Assembly (NCBI GenBank): GCA_024228575.1
Contig: JAAETH010000229.1
Span: 1-51,546, forward strand
Direction: 5' to 3'
DNA: 51,546 nucleotides
Origin: Actinomycetes bacterium
GTDB taxonomy: Bacteria > Actinomycetota > Acidimicrobiia > Acidimicrobiales > Poriferisodalaceae
The notes beneath the pieces were generated by a model, which had not been told where the DNA came from, did not search any database, and saw only the letters and a program-made list of their open reading frames with translations. Shown piece after piece: positions 31,087 to 40,147 of this stretch (position 1 is its first letter; every line of letters begins with the position of its first letter). A program made the translations under genes and the position numbers.

Positions 31087-32127
31087 ATGCGCATCAAGGC
31101 CGGCCTCGCGAACGACGACCTGAAGGCGGTACCAGAACACATCGCTGCGATCGAGTCGGCTGGGTTCGACGGTGTGACGGTCGCCGAGAACGCACACGAC
31201 CCGTTCCTGCCGTTGGCGGTGGCTGCGGTCAACAGCGAGAGGATCGGCCTCGAGACGGGTGTGGCGATCGCCTTTCCGCGCAGCCCGATGATGGCGGCGA
31301 ACGTGGCCTGGGACTTGCAGGCAGCCTCGAATGGACGATTTGTGCTGGGCCTGGGATCCCAGATCAAGGCTCACAACGAGCGGCGTTTCTCGACAACCTG
31401 GTCGGCGCCGGCTCCGAGGATGCGCGAGTACGTGGCGGCGGTTCGAGCCATCTGGCGGACCTGGCAGAACGGTGACCGTCTCGACTTTCGGGGTGATCAC
31501 TACACGTTCACTCTCATGACCCCGAACTTCTCGCCGGCCCCTCTCGATGTTTCGGCTCCGCCGATCAAGATCTCGGCCGTGGGACCAAATATGTTGAAGC
31601 TCGCCGGTGAGGTGTGTGACGGTGTGTCGCTCCACGGCTTCTGTACGCGCGACTACATCGCAAACCAGATCATGCCGAGCCTCGAGCAGGGGATGGCGCG
31701 TACCGACCGTAGGCGCGAACACTTCGAAGTCTCCGGTGGTGGTTTCGTCGCAACGGGCGCGACCGATGAGGATGTCGCCAAGGCCGTCGAGTGGATCAGG
31801 ATCCGGGTCGGCTTCTATGGCTCGACCCGTGCGTATTGGCCGGTGCTGGCCGAGCACGGTCTCGAAGATCTGGGACACAAGTTGCTCGACATGTCCAAGA
31901 CCGGAGGTTGGGAACAGATGGCTGGTGAGGTGAGCGACGATGTGGTGCGCCTCTTCGCTGCCGTCGGCCGCCACGACGAGCTCGAGGATGCGATCGAGGA
32001 GCGTTTCGGCGGCCTGGTTGATGCGATCAACCCGACCACACCTCCGTCGCCGCCCAACAGCCTTCCGGCCGATCTCATCGGGGACCTCAAGAAGATCGAA
32101 TGCCCGTTCCAGGCATTCGCCACCTAG
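31087..32127 (+). CDS. LLM-class (F420-dependent-type) oxidoreductase
   Basis: A 346-residue luciferase-like TIM barrel: IAAIESAGFDGVTVAENAHDPFLPLAVAA, GLETGVAIAFPRSPMMAANVAWDLQAAS, GRFVLGLGSQIKAHNERRF and PPIKISAVGPNMLKLAGEVCDGV. This pattern fits the actinobacterial LLM enzymes that use F420 in place of FMN. Cofactor choice is inferred from family and from cofC being in the window. ATG 31087 is preferred; GTG 31081, six bases earlier, is possible. The substrate is unknown. Confidence 0.87.
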   Translation: MRIKAGLANDDLKAVPEHIAAIESAGFDGVTVAENAHDPFLPLAVAAVNSERIGLETGVAIAFPRSPMMAANVAWDLQAASNGRFVLGLGSQIKAHNERRFSTTWSAPAPRMREYVAAVRAIWRTWQNGDRLDFRGDHYTFTLMTPNFSPAPLDVSAPPIKISAVGPNMLKLAGEVCDGVSLHGFCTRDYIANQIMPSLEQGMARTDRRREHFEVSGGGFVATGATDEDVAKAVEWIRIRVGFYGSTRAYWPVLAEHGLEDLGHKLLDMSKTGGWEQMAGEVSDDVVRLFAAVGRHDELEDAIEERFGGLVDAINPTTPPSPPNSLPADLIGDLKKIECPFQAFAT

Positions 32128-32153
32128 ATCGAGCGCCTCCTCCCAAATCGGGG

Positions 32154-32183
32154 TTGACAAGGAGCGAACAAATGTTCGATCAT
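32154..32183 (+). promoter_or_regulatory. SOS (LexA) promoter of dnaE2
   Basis: GCGAACAAATGTTCGA at 32164-32179 matches the LexA box TCGAAC-N4-GTTCGA at all but the first base. It lies between a perfect -35 TTGACA (32154-32159) and a weak -10 candidate GATCAT (32178-32183), 18 bp apart. The dnaE2 ATG begins eight bases after the -10, so the mRNA may be leaderless. The -10 assignment is weaker than at imuA. Confidence 0.82.
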
Positions 32184-32190
32184 CGAGAAC

Positions 32191-35100
32191 ATGGGCTTCA
32201 GCAATCCCGGCGTTTCGTGGACCGAACTCGAGGCTCGATTGTCGGGTCGTTTCGACGGTTCGAGAGCAGATGGTGGAGACGCCCCGGCCTGGTCTCAGAA
32301 GAGGGCTTCATTCGAAGTTCCGAGCTTCTCGCGCCACCGGTCGGGCACCCCGTACGCAGAGCTTCACTGCCACTCGAACTTCAGCTTCCTCGACGGCGCC
32401 TCACACCCTGAGGAACTCGTGACCGAGGCTGCAAGGCTCGACCTCGAGGCTCTGGCAATCACCGACCACAATGGTTTCTACGGGGTGGTCAGGTTCGCCG
32501 AAGCAGCCCGCGAGGTTGGTATGGCGACCGTGTTCGGTTGTGAATTGTCACTCGGCATGACGGCTCCACAGAACGGGGTGGCTGACCCGGAAGGTGAGCA
32601 TCAGATCATCCTCGCCAGGGATCCGCAGGGGTACGCCGCTCTCGGCTCGCTCATCTCAAGAGCCCAGATGGCCGGCGAGAAAGGGGCACCTCTTTGTTCG
32701 ATGGACGACGTTGCCGAAGCTGCTGCTGCGGGTGCTGCTGACCACTGGGTGTTGCTGACCGGCGGCCGAAAGGGACGCGTGCCGAGAACCCTCGTCGAAC
32801 GTGGGCCCTCTGCGGCCGGTGTCGAGCTACAGCGTCTGGTCGACATGGTCGGCCGTCACAACGTATGTGTCGAGCTGTGGGATCACGGCGACCCTCTCGA
32901 CGGGGCGCGCAACGACGACCTCGCCCGACTCGCTGCCCGGTGCGGAACCGGCCTGGTCGCAACCAACAACGTCCACTACGCAACCCCGGCCAGGCGGAGG
33001 CTGGCGACAGCCCTTGCCGCCGTCAGAGCCCGGCGGAGCCTCGAGGATCTCGATGGGTGGTTCCCGCCCTCTGCTGCGGCTCACATGCGCTCTGGTGACG
33101 AACAGGCCAGACGGTTCGTTCGTTATCCCGGAGTTGTCGAAGCCGCTGCCGAACTCGGACGCGAGTGTGCATTTGATCTGAAGCTCGTCGCCCCGAACCT
33201 GCCACCGTTTCCATGCCCTTCGGGTCACAGCGAGATGAGCTGGTTGCGCGAGATCGTCAGGCAAGGGGCCGTGAAACGCTACGGACCCCGCGATGACGAG
33301 TGGGTTCCAGGGGCTTGGGGACAGGTCGAACGTGAGCTCGACGTCATCGAAGAGCTTGGGTTCCCCGGCTATTTCCTGGTCGTCTGGGACATCGTCGAGT
33401 TCTGTCGGGTCAACGACATCTTGTGCCAGGGCAGAGGTTCGGCAGCGAACTCGGCCGTGTGTTACGTGCTCGGGGTCACCAAGGCCGATTCGGTCAGCCT
33501 AGGCCTACTGTTCGAACGGTTCCTGTCACCCGAACGTGATGGGCCGCCCGATATCGATATCGATATCGAGAGTGGACGTCGAGAAGAGGTCATTCAGTAC
33601 GTCTACAAACGGCACGGCAGAGCCCATGCCGCCCAGGTCGCCAACGTCATCACCTACCGTGCGAAATCGTCCATCCGAGACATGGCCAAGGCGCTCGGTT
33701 ATGCGACCGGTCAACAGGATGCGTTCGCAAAACAACTCGATCGTTGGGGTGCCCTGTCGGAGATCGTCGAAGGCAAGGCCGAGCAGAACACCGCAGGCGA
33801 CTCGCAGATCCCCATCGATGTCCTCGAGCTCGCCGCCCAGGTCGAACACTTCCCCCGTCATCTCGGTATCCATTCGGGAGGGATGGTCATGTGCGACAGG
33901 CCGGTCGTAGAGGTCTGCCCGGTCGAGTGGGGACGGATGGCGGACCGCAGCGTCCTCCAGTGGGACAAGGAGGACTGCGCCGCGGCTGGGCTCGTCAAGT
34001 TCGACCTTCTCGGCCTCGGCATGCTCACCGCCTTACACCTGTCGGTCGACCTGATCGCTCAACACCACGATGTCGACATCGACATAGCGACCCTCCCTCA
34101 GGACTCCGAGGTGTACGACATGTTGTGCGCCGCCGACTCGGTCGGTGTCTTTCAGGTCGAATCGCGCGCCCAGATGGCGACCCTTCCGCGCCTGCGGCCA
34201 CGGAACTTCTACGACCTTGTCGTGGAGGTCGCCCTCATCCGCCCCGGGCCCATCCAGGGTGGATCGGTCCATCCCTACATCCGCCGGCGAAACGGCAAGG
34301 AACCGGTCACCTATTTGCACCCACTGCTCGAGAACTCTCTGCAGAAGACACTCGGTATTCCCCTGTTCCAGGAACAGCTGATGCAGATGGCCATCGATGT
34401 TGCCGGGTTCACGCCGGCGGAGTCCGACGAACTCCGTCAGGCCATGGGGTCGAAGCGCTCGCAGGAACGTATGGCCCGTCTCGAACAGCGCCTCTACAAA
34501 GGCATGGCAGAGCGTGGAATAACCGGGGCGATAGCCGACGAGATCTTCGACAAGATGGCCGCCTTCTCGAACTACGGATTCCCCGAGAGCCACTCGGTCT
34601 CGTTCGCCTACCTGGTCTACGCATCCAGCTGGATCAAGCTGCGTTACCCAGCCGCGTTCTGTACGGGTCTGTTGAACGCCCAACCGATGGGATTCTATTC
34701 GCCGCAGTCGCTGGTGCTCGATGCCCGCCGCCACGGTGTTGTCGTCAACACACCCGACCTGAATGCCTCGGCAGACCAGGCGATCCTCGAGCCCTGCGAG
34801 GAGTCCTTCGGTGGTGTCGCTGTGAGGTTGGGTCTGTCGTCGGTGCGTGGAATAGGCGATGACCTTGCGGCCCAGATTGCCGAGAACGGCCCCTACGGGT
34901 CGATGGAGGATCTTGTCAGGCGAGCCGACGTGAACATCAACCATGTTGAAGCCCTGGCGACGGCGGGTGCGTTCGGTTGTCTGGGGCTCGAGAGGCGGGC
35001 GGCACTTTGGCAGGCAGGGGCGGTCATCCAATCGCGCTCCGATCGTCTACCCGGAATCATCACAGGCACCCACGCACCACAACTCCCCGGCATGAGCGAG

Positions 35101-35505
35101 CAGGAGGAGGCCATTGCCGACCTGTGGGCAACAGGGATTTCCCCCGATGGACACCCGACCACATTTCTTCGCGAGGATCTCGATCGAATGGGTGCGACCA
35201 CGGCTGTTGGCCTCCGCAGTATCAACAGTGGAACCCGTGTGTGGGTCGGTGGGGTGGTGACACATCGTCAGAGGCCTGCGACCGCCGGGGGAACACTTTT
35301 TATCAACCTCGAGGACGAGACGGGGTTGATAAACGTCGTCTGCAGCAAGGGGTGCTGGATACGCCACCGGCGGGTTGCCCGTAGCCAGCCCGCTCTGCTC
35401 ATTCGGGGGCGCCTCGAAGCCACTGAGGGTGTCTACAACGTGATCGCAGAAAGGATCGAGCCCTTGGCGGTGGCAGCCTCGGTGCCGTCGCGCGATTTTC
35501 GTTGA
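32191..35505 (+). CDS. dnaE2: Error-prone DNA polymerase DnaE2
   Basis: A 1104-residue C-family polymerase of DnaE2 length. The PHP domain starts with AELHCHSNFSFLDGASHP (His59, His61). The palm carries PPDIDIDIESGRR (Asp residues near 454-458) and the third acid lies further on. KDMAKALGY-like and GDS/SFAYLVYASSWIK finger motifs are present, with an OB fold near the C-terminus (GTRVWVGGVVTHRQRPATAGGTLFINLEDETG). The shorter C-terminus separates it from replicative DnaE1. In mycobacteria DnaE2 performs damage-induced translesion synthesis with ImuA' and ImuB. It has its own LexA box 11 bases upstream and is 8.4 kb from imuB. Confidence 0.95.
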   Translation: MGFSNPGVSWTELEARLSGRFDGSRADGGDAPAWSQKRASFEVPSFSRHRSGTPYAELHCHSNFSFLDGASHPEELVTEAARLDLEALAITDHNGFYGVVRFAEAAREVGMATVFGCELSLGMTAPQNGVADPEGEHQIILARDPQGYAALGSLISRAQMAGEKGAPLCSMDDVAEAAAAGAADHWVLLTGGRKGRVPRTLVERGPSAAGVELQRLVDMVGRHNVCVELWDHGDPLDGARNDDLARLAARCGTGLVATNNVHYATPARRRLATALAAVRARRSLEDLDGWFPPSAAAHMRSGDEQARRFVRYPGVVEAAAELGRECAFDLKLVAPNLPPFPCPSGHSEMSWLREIVRQGAVKRYGPRDDEWVPGAWGQVERELDVIEELGFPGYFLVVWDIVEFCRVNDILCQGRGSAANSAVCYVLGVTKADSVSLGLLFERFLSPERDGPPDIDIDIESGRREEVIQYVYKRHGRAHAAQVANVITYRAKSSIRDMAKALGYATGQQDAFAKQLDRWGALSEIVEGKAEQNTAGDSQIPIDVLELAAQVEHFPRHLGIHSGGMVMCDRPVVEVCPVEWGRMADRSVLQWDKEDCAAAGLVKFDLLGLGMLTALHLSVDLIAQHHDVDIDIATLPQDSEVYDMLCAADSVGVFQVESRAQMATLPRLRPRNFYDLVVEVALIRPGPIQGGSVHPYIRRRNGKEPVTYLHPLLENSLQKTLGIPLFQEQLMQMAIDVAGFTPAESDELRQAMGSKRSQERMARLEQRLYKGMAERGITGAIADEIFDKMAAFSNYGFPESHSVSFAYLVYASSWIKLRYPAAFCTGLLNAQPMGFYSPQSLVLDARRHGVVVNTPDLNASADQAILEPCEESFGGVAVRLGLSSVRGIGDDLAAQIAENGPYGSMEDLVRRADVNINHVEALATAGAFGCLGLERRAALWQAGAVIQSRSDRLPGIITGTHAPQLPGMSEQEEAIADLWATGISPDGHPTTFLREDLDRMGATTAVGLRSINSGTRVWVGGVVTHRQRPATAGGTLFINLEDETGLINVVCSKGCWIRHRRVARSQPALLIRGRLEATEGVYNVIAERIEPLAVAASVPSRDFR

Positions 35506-35612
35506 GGCACAAGATCTGAGACATCGAAGCCGAACGGGAACGATTTGTCGAGCCAGGTAGTTGAAGGGGGAGTACAGGCCCTCTTGCTGGGCCAGAGGAG
35601 ATACGGAAAGAC

Positions 35613-35804
35613 ATGACGGGGGACACGAACAACCGCAGGGCCGAACGCCGTCTCCGCAGGAGAGCCAACCACCTGCGATGCGAGGCAAACAACAAGCTCC
35701 AGCCGTTGGCAGACGCACTCAGGCGCCGAGCTTCAGAGCTCGAACTAGAGGCGGCGATCCTCGGCCAACAGCTTCGTCCGATTCCCTTGAGGACCGGCCG
35801 ATAG
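35613..35804 (+). CDS. Small Arg-rich helical protein, unknown
   Basis: A 63-residue ORF with a GAGGAG ribosome-binding site about 14 bases before ATG 35613. It is predicted all-helical, with a very basic first half (RRAERRLRRRANHLR) and an amphipathic second half (LADALRRRASELELEAAILGQQL). No homologue was recognised. It lies between dnaE2 and the metallopeptidase gene, on the same strand. It could be a nucleic-acid-binding peptide or chance coding; the ribosome-binding site and the heptad-like spacing favour a real gene. Confidence 0.5.
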   Translation: MTGDTNNRRAERRLRRRANHLRCEANNKLQPLADALRRRASELELEAAILGQQLRPIPLRTGR

Positions 35805-35849
35805 ATCGAGGTGGCGGGTCCTTGCCCATCACACTGATTGACAACGAGA

Positions 35850-35855
35850 TAACTT
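35850..35855 (+). promoter_or_regulatory. Putative -10 box (TAACTT) for the metallopeptidase gene
   Basis: TAACTT fits TANNNT and ends seven bases before GTG 35863, giving a leaderless layout. A TTGACA at 35838 is too close to act as its -35. Confidence 0.35.
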
Positions 35856-35862
35856 CTCGACG

Positions 35863-38040
35863 GTGCGGAACCGTCTTGTGATCGCTGCCTTCTTGACATC
35901 GGTGACACTTGTCGGTCTGCTCTTCAGCGCGAATCACCGAGCCTCAGCTCGAGACGATGTGGGTATCGGCGAACAGGTGGTATTCGACGACGACTTCGTT
36001 CTCGAGGGCGTCGGCCCGGGCACGTGTTTCCCCGAGGTCGCCGTTGCGGGATCGACGGTCGAGTGTCGATTCCCGCTGATTGGTCGAATCCAGGAACTGT
36101 CCGACTGGCAGGGTGCCGTCACCGTCTCCCAAGACACAGATCACTCTCAGGACCACGGTGTCGCTTGCCGATTCGACCGAACCGAGCTCTGGTGCCCCCA
36201 CGTGCCGGTCGCCTACGACCCTGGACCGGTCGAGGTCTCGCTCGAACTCGACGGCGACACCCGACCGCTCGCTTCCTACGAAGCTGTCGACACATTCGAG
36301 TACGACTTCTCGTTGTTCCTCGTGGGTGGGGAGGAACCTGTCGCCTTTCCGGATCGGCCGCTGAACATCAGCTTGTGGCGCAACGAGCTCGAATCGACCA
36401 ACGAGGCCTGGGTGCTACTGCGCCGCAGAACGCGTGAGGTGGGCAACGATCCTTTTGAGACGGTATCTGTCGACAAGCTCGTGTTGCCCGAGGTCGGCTC
36501 CCATGTATCCAGCGAGACTTCGGTCGATGCCCCGGTAGACCCCGGGCGATACGTCGCTGTTCTCTGCGTCGGGGTGTCGGTGGCCGAGTGTTCGCTGGTG
36601 CCGGGGCACTATCCGTTCCAGGTGATCGATCCGGCCCTGAGTGAACTCGTGACGGGGCACAACAGAACCGATGCTGCTCGGATCAACCTCGTCTTCGTCG
36701 GGTCCAACTTGTCCAGCGACCTGCCGGTTGTCGATCTGGCGACAGACTTGTTGACGATCGGGGCTCCAGCGGTTCTCGACTTCGAGAACCGCCTTTCACT
36801 TCTCGACGATGAGACCGATCCGCGGAGTGTTTCGCAGATCTTCTTCGGTCCGTTTGCGACAGAGCCGCTGCGCTCCTCGGTCGACCGGTTCAACCTGTGG
36901 TATCTCGATGCCGACCTGGTCGACGAGCGTGCCCTGTTCCACAACAGCGACCCCGAATTCTCTCGTGGGGACGAGTTGGCGGGCTTCGATCTGCCCAACA
37001 CAGCAATAGTGACCCTCCATCTCAGGCCCAACGGAATCTCTGGCCGGTCCGAATCGTGGTGGACCAGTTTCAGGGGTCGCGAAGATGTGCCAACTCGCGA
37101 CGAGATGGTGTTTGCCGGTGCCTACGTTTCGTTCAACGCCGAGGCCCCGATGTGGGCTGCTTCAACCCTGACGCACGAATTGGGGCACGCCCTGTTCGAC
37201 CTGCGTGACGAGTACGTGGAAGACGAGCGATCGACCCAATACGGATACCCCAATTGTGCTGAGAGCTACGAGCAGGCCGAGGAGTGGTGGGGCGAACTCG
37301 AGGGACGGGTCGACCCGTTCGTGAGCGAATACACAACCGTGATGCAGGAGTTGAACTTCTGGGTGCCGGACAGCCTCGTGGACGACGTGACGGTCGGCTT
37401 TGTCGAGGGGGGATGTTATGGAAGCGGAGGGTTGGCCGTGCGCCCCACCGTCGACGGTCTCATGAACAGCGAAATTCCGATCTTCGGTGCGGTCAACCGG
37501 GCCCGCATAGAAGACCTGCTCGACAACTTCGAAGCCAGGGTCGACATCGGATCCCCCGATGACATCGACCTGCGTTGCTTCCCTGCGATCTCCGCCAGCC
37601 CTGGCGACACCGTCAGGTGCAACGGGGCCCTCGCCCGGTTTGTTGATGCGGCACCGGGTGCGATCGAGCTGAGCATGCCGGGCCAGGTCGTGCGCTGCTC
37701 GGTCGATCGTGTGGACGAACTCGGAGTGCGCGGCGTGTCTTGTCCCGAGTTGACGACAACAGGTGCAGGCCCGTGGACGATTGTTGTGTCGATCGACGAT
37801 GGGCGCGGCGATGTTGTTGCCCGAATCCAGAGCGACGAGGTCGAGGAACCCCAACCCGAGGCTTCGACCATGACGACACTCGTGGAGACCGCCACGACTG
37901 AACCAGAGGGTCCTTCAGATGGTGTTGCCGGCGATGCCAACTACCCGTTGGGCTGGGTCATCATCTCGGGCCTCGGCGCACTGGTGGTCGCAGTCGGTGG
38001 CTGGCTGTTGCTGCGTTGGGCCACCAACGACGATGGGTGA
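35863..38040 (+). CDS. Membrane-anchored M64-like zinc metallopeptidase
   Basis: A 725-residue protein with an N-terminal signal peptide (about residues 4-30). Two beta-rich domains with paired Cys follow. A central peptidase region has THELGHALFDLRDEY (His438, Glu439, His442, with Asp449 a possible third ligand), and a later DGLMNSE segment is reminiscent of a Met-turn. The HELGH...L.DEY pattern is that of the M64 (IgA-protease-like) family. After another Cys-containing beta-domain and a Thr/Glu-rich linker, a single C-terminal membrane segment (about 695-715) ends in RWATNDDG. It is therefore an outward-facing, membrane-tethered protease. The target is unknown. Confidence 0.8.
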   Translation: MRNRLVIAAFLTSVTLVGLLFSANHRASARDDVGIGEQVVFDDDFVLEGVGPGTCFPEVAVAGSTVECRFPLIGRIQELSDWQGAVTVSQDTDHSQDHGVACRFDRTELWCPHVPVAYDPGPVEVSLELDGDTRPLASYEAVDTFEYDFSLFLVGGEEPVAFPDRPLNISLWRNELESTNEAWVLLRRRTREVGNDPFETVSVDKLVLPEVGSHVSSETSVDAPVDPGRYVAVLCVGVSVAECSLVPGHYPFQVIDPALSELVTGHNRTDAARINLVFVGSNLSSDLPVVDLATDLLTIGAPAVLDFENRLSLLDDETDPRSVSQIFFGPFATEPLRSSVDRFNLWYLDADLVDERALFHNSDPEFSRGDELAGFDLPNTAIVTLHLRPNGISGRSESWWTSFRGREDVPTRDEMVFAGAYVSFNAEAPMWAASTLTHELGHALFDLRDEYVEDERSTQYGYPNCAESYEQAEEWWGELEGRVDPFVSEYTTVMQELNFWVPDSLVDDVTVGFVEGGCYGSGGLAVRPTVDGLMNSEIPIFGAVNRARIEDLLDNFEARVDIGSPDDIDLRCFPAISASPGDTVRCNGALARFVDAAPGAIELSMPGQVVRCSVDRVDELGVRGVSCPELTTTGAGPWTIVVSIDDGRGDVVARIQSDEVEEPQPEASTMTTLVETATTEPEGPSDGVAGDANYPLGWVIISGLGALVVAVGGWLLLRWATNDDG

Positions 38041-38088
38041 GAGAAGAAGCCTCGCTGGCCGCAGGAAATGGCGTCCGGGCCCAGAGGG

Positions 38089-39096
38089 TCACGCCATCGG
38101 GCGGCCGAAGGGCCGTTCCGTCCAGCTTCCGATGAACTCCTCGGCGGCGATACATGCTTCCAGGTATGGGCCGGCATCGTCGCCGATAATGCGTTCAAGA
38201 ATCCCGCCCATGACCTCTTCGGCTTGTGATCTGAGCGTGGCGCCGTCGATGTCGCTCGACATCGTGTCGATGATGCGCCGACCAAGCGATGTGACAAAGG
38301 CGGGGACGATGTTTCCGCCGGCGTTGCGCGACATGGCGATGGCCTTGGTCGATACCGGTGAGACGCCATAACAGACGACCGGGGTGTCGCCGAGAAGACC
38401 TGCACCCTGGTGGGTCAAGGCACCGATCTTCGAGCCGGCGATCGCAAGGTCCATGCCCTCGCTCTTCCACATCGACCATGCCGCAGCAGTCTCGCCGTGG
38501 CTGTTCAGGGCCTCGGCATCGCCCGCCAGGCGCTCGGCCAGCGCCGATGCCGGGATCGACCCGGTGATTGTCTGCCGACCATCCGTGACTCTGACGATCG
38601 AAGCGCCACCCGCCGACAGCAGTGCCGCCGCTGCCGATGTCACACCGTTCACACCATCGATACCGATGTGTTTGCCGTCGAGGTCGCCGAGCAATGCGGT
38701 CGCGGCCTCGGCGATGCCCGCTGCCTCCAGTTCGTCGCCGATATCGAGCCTGTCGGAGGGACGAGGGTCGTTCGTGGACAGCGCCTTCAGGGTTGCCCCT
38801 GGCATACGAAGGCCGGGGTCGAACATCAGTCGTCCGTCGCCGAGTTCGTCGGCCAGTTCGACCGCAACCGCCTGCACTGTTTCTTCCCGGTCGTCGGGAG
38901 ACACCTTGAGGCCAAGTGTTGCGCCTCCCCGCTTGGCCTGGAGAAGGCCGAAGCCGTATGTGACTTCCCTGGCGTAGCCGACGGCATTCGAAGGCACGAG
39001 CTTCTCGCCGAGCCGAGCGGGGCCAACAGAATGTTCGGCAGCGGGCAGGTCGACGATGAGGAAGCCTTTGGCTGAGGTCAGGGTTCTTGTATCCAC
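38089..39096 (-). CDS. Divergent Glu/Leu/Phe/Val dehydrogenase homologue
   Basis: A 335-residue protein whose second half matches the ELFV dehydrogenase dinucleotide domain: LDGKHIGIDGVNGVTSAAAALLSAGGASIVRVTD, MDLAIAGSKIGALTHQGAGLL, then VVCYGVSPVSTKA...NAGGNIVPAFVTSLG, equivalent to the EGAN/PD..ANAGG region. The first half keeps the spacing (VTYGFGLLQAKRGGATLGL), but the two active-site Lys of the family align with Gly and Thr. Amino-acid dehydrogenase chemistry is thus doubtful. The dinucleotide loop GVNGVTSAA is also altered from GxGNVG. GTG 39096. It follows the HDAC-family gene by 12 bases on the same strand. Confidence 0.6.
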   Translation of the reverse strand: MDTRTLTSAKGFLIVDLPAAEHSVGPARLGEKLVPSNAVGYAREVTYGFGLLQAKRGGATLGLKVSPDDREETVQAVAVELADELGDGRLMFDPGLRMPGATLKALSTNDPRPSDRLDIGDELEAAGIAEAATALLGDLDGKHIGIDGVNGVTSAAAALLSAGGASIVRVTDGRQTITGSIPASALAERLAGDAEALNSHGETAAAWSMWKSEGMDLAIAGSKIGALTHQGAGLLGDTPVVCYGVSPVSTKAIAMSRNAGGNIVPAFVTSLGRRIIDTMSSDIDGATLRSQAEEVMGGILERIIGDDAGPYLEACIAAEEFIGSWTERPFGRPMA

Positions 39097-39108
39097 ACCC
39101 CAATCTTG

Positions 39109-40128
39109 TCAGCTGGAGGAGGCTGCTTCCCACCTGCGCCTGGCCTCTTCGACGACATCGTCACCCGGGCCACCCGACGATGGCTCCTCACGGTCGGATT
39201 TGATGCCTACGAGGCGGTCGACTGTTGCATTCACCGAGGCGACGAGCGCCCGCAGGTCGTAGCCGCCTTCGACGAAGAACACCGTCTTGGTTCGGTCGCC
39301 GAACTCGAGCACCTTGTCCGTGAACGATGCGTAGTCGCCGGCTGTCAGGTTCACGTTTGCCAGAGGGTCGGCTCTGTGGCCGTCGTAGCCTGCCGAGACG
39401 AGTATCCATCCGGCATCGAAGTTCTCGACCGCAGGCAGGACCAGACGATCGAAGGCGCGTCGGTAGACATCGCCCGTCGCCCCCGCCGGCATGGGCACAT
39501 TGATGGTCGTCCCAGGAGCATTTGGTCCACCTGTCTCGTGTACCCATCCCGAACCGGGGTAGATGCCCGCTTCATGGAGTGAAACGAACAACACATCGGG
39601 ATCGTCCCAGAAGATGTCCTGTGTGCCGTTGCCGTGGTGCACGTCCCAATCGATGATCGCCACCCGCTGGCCCAGCGACCTGAGTCGTGCAGCGGCAACC
39701 GCGACGTTGTTGAAGAGACAGAACCCCATCGACTGCCCTGGTGTGGCGTGGTGTCCTGGAGGCCGTACCACGACGAATGCGTTGCTCGCTCGGCGGCGAT
39801 CGATCGCCTCGATGGCGGTCAGACCCGCACCGGCCGCAGCCAGAGCAGCATCGAGTGAACGTTCCGACATCAAGGTGTCGCCGTCGATGGCCCCGCCACC
39901 CTGCCTGCCCATCTCTGTGATCTGCTCGATCAATCGTGGCGAATGGACCAGCTCCAGGTCGGACGCAGCCGCTTCGCCGGCGGTCAGATTGATGGTGGAG
40001 GTCACATGTTCGGGAGCGCTACCGAGCCCTTCGAGCGCCTTGATGCGCCTGACCGACTCGGGATGCCAAGCGCCGGTGTCGTGTTCTGCCGATGAAGGGT
40101 GTGTGACGATGGCTAACTCGGCGGTCAT
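39109..40128 (-). CDS. Histone-deacetylase-superfamily (AcuC/acetylpolyamine type) deacetylase
   Basis: A 339-residue zinc amidohydrolase with RPPGHHATPGQSMGFCLFNN (catalytic His pair), AIIDWDVHHGNGTQ (zinc-binding Asp and His), SLHEAGIYPGSG, VSAGYDGHRADPLANVNL (second zinc Asp) and FVEGGYD (catalytic Tyr region). Bacterial members deacetylate acetyl-CoA synthetase, polyamines or other acetyl-amides. ATG 40128 is chosen with GGGGA upstream; a longer frame is a shadow. It probably forms a transcription unit with the ELFV-like gene 12 bases downstream, and with the PEBP gene 19 bases upstream. Confidence 0.92.
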   Translation of the reverse strand: MTAELAIVTHPSSAEHDTGAWHPESVRRIKALEGLGSAPEHVTSTINLTAGEAAASDLELVHSPRLIEQITEMGRQGGGAIDGDTLMSERSLDAALAAAGAGLTAIEAIDRRRASNAFVVVRPPGHHATPGQSMGFCLFNNVAVAAARLRSLGQRVAIIDWDVHHGNGTQDIFWDDPDVLFVSLHEAGIYPGSGWVHETGGPNAPGTTINVPMPAGATGDVYRRAFDRLVLPAVENFDAGWILVSAGYDGHRADPLANVNLTAGDYASFTDKVLEFGDRTKTVFFVEGGYDLRALVASVNATVDRLVGIKSDREEPSSGGPGDDVVEEARRRWEAASSS

Positions 40129-40147
40129 GTCCCCATCATGCCCGGCC

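Noticed and set aside
29821-32160. A 779-codon open frame on the minus strand
   Set aside because: Only the last 127 codons (NTF2/LEH-like) look like protein. The rest is antisense to the TauE/SafE and LLM genes and is rich in Arg, His and Pro, as expected for a shadow frame.
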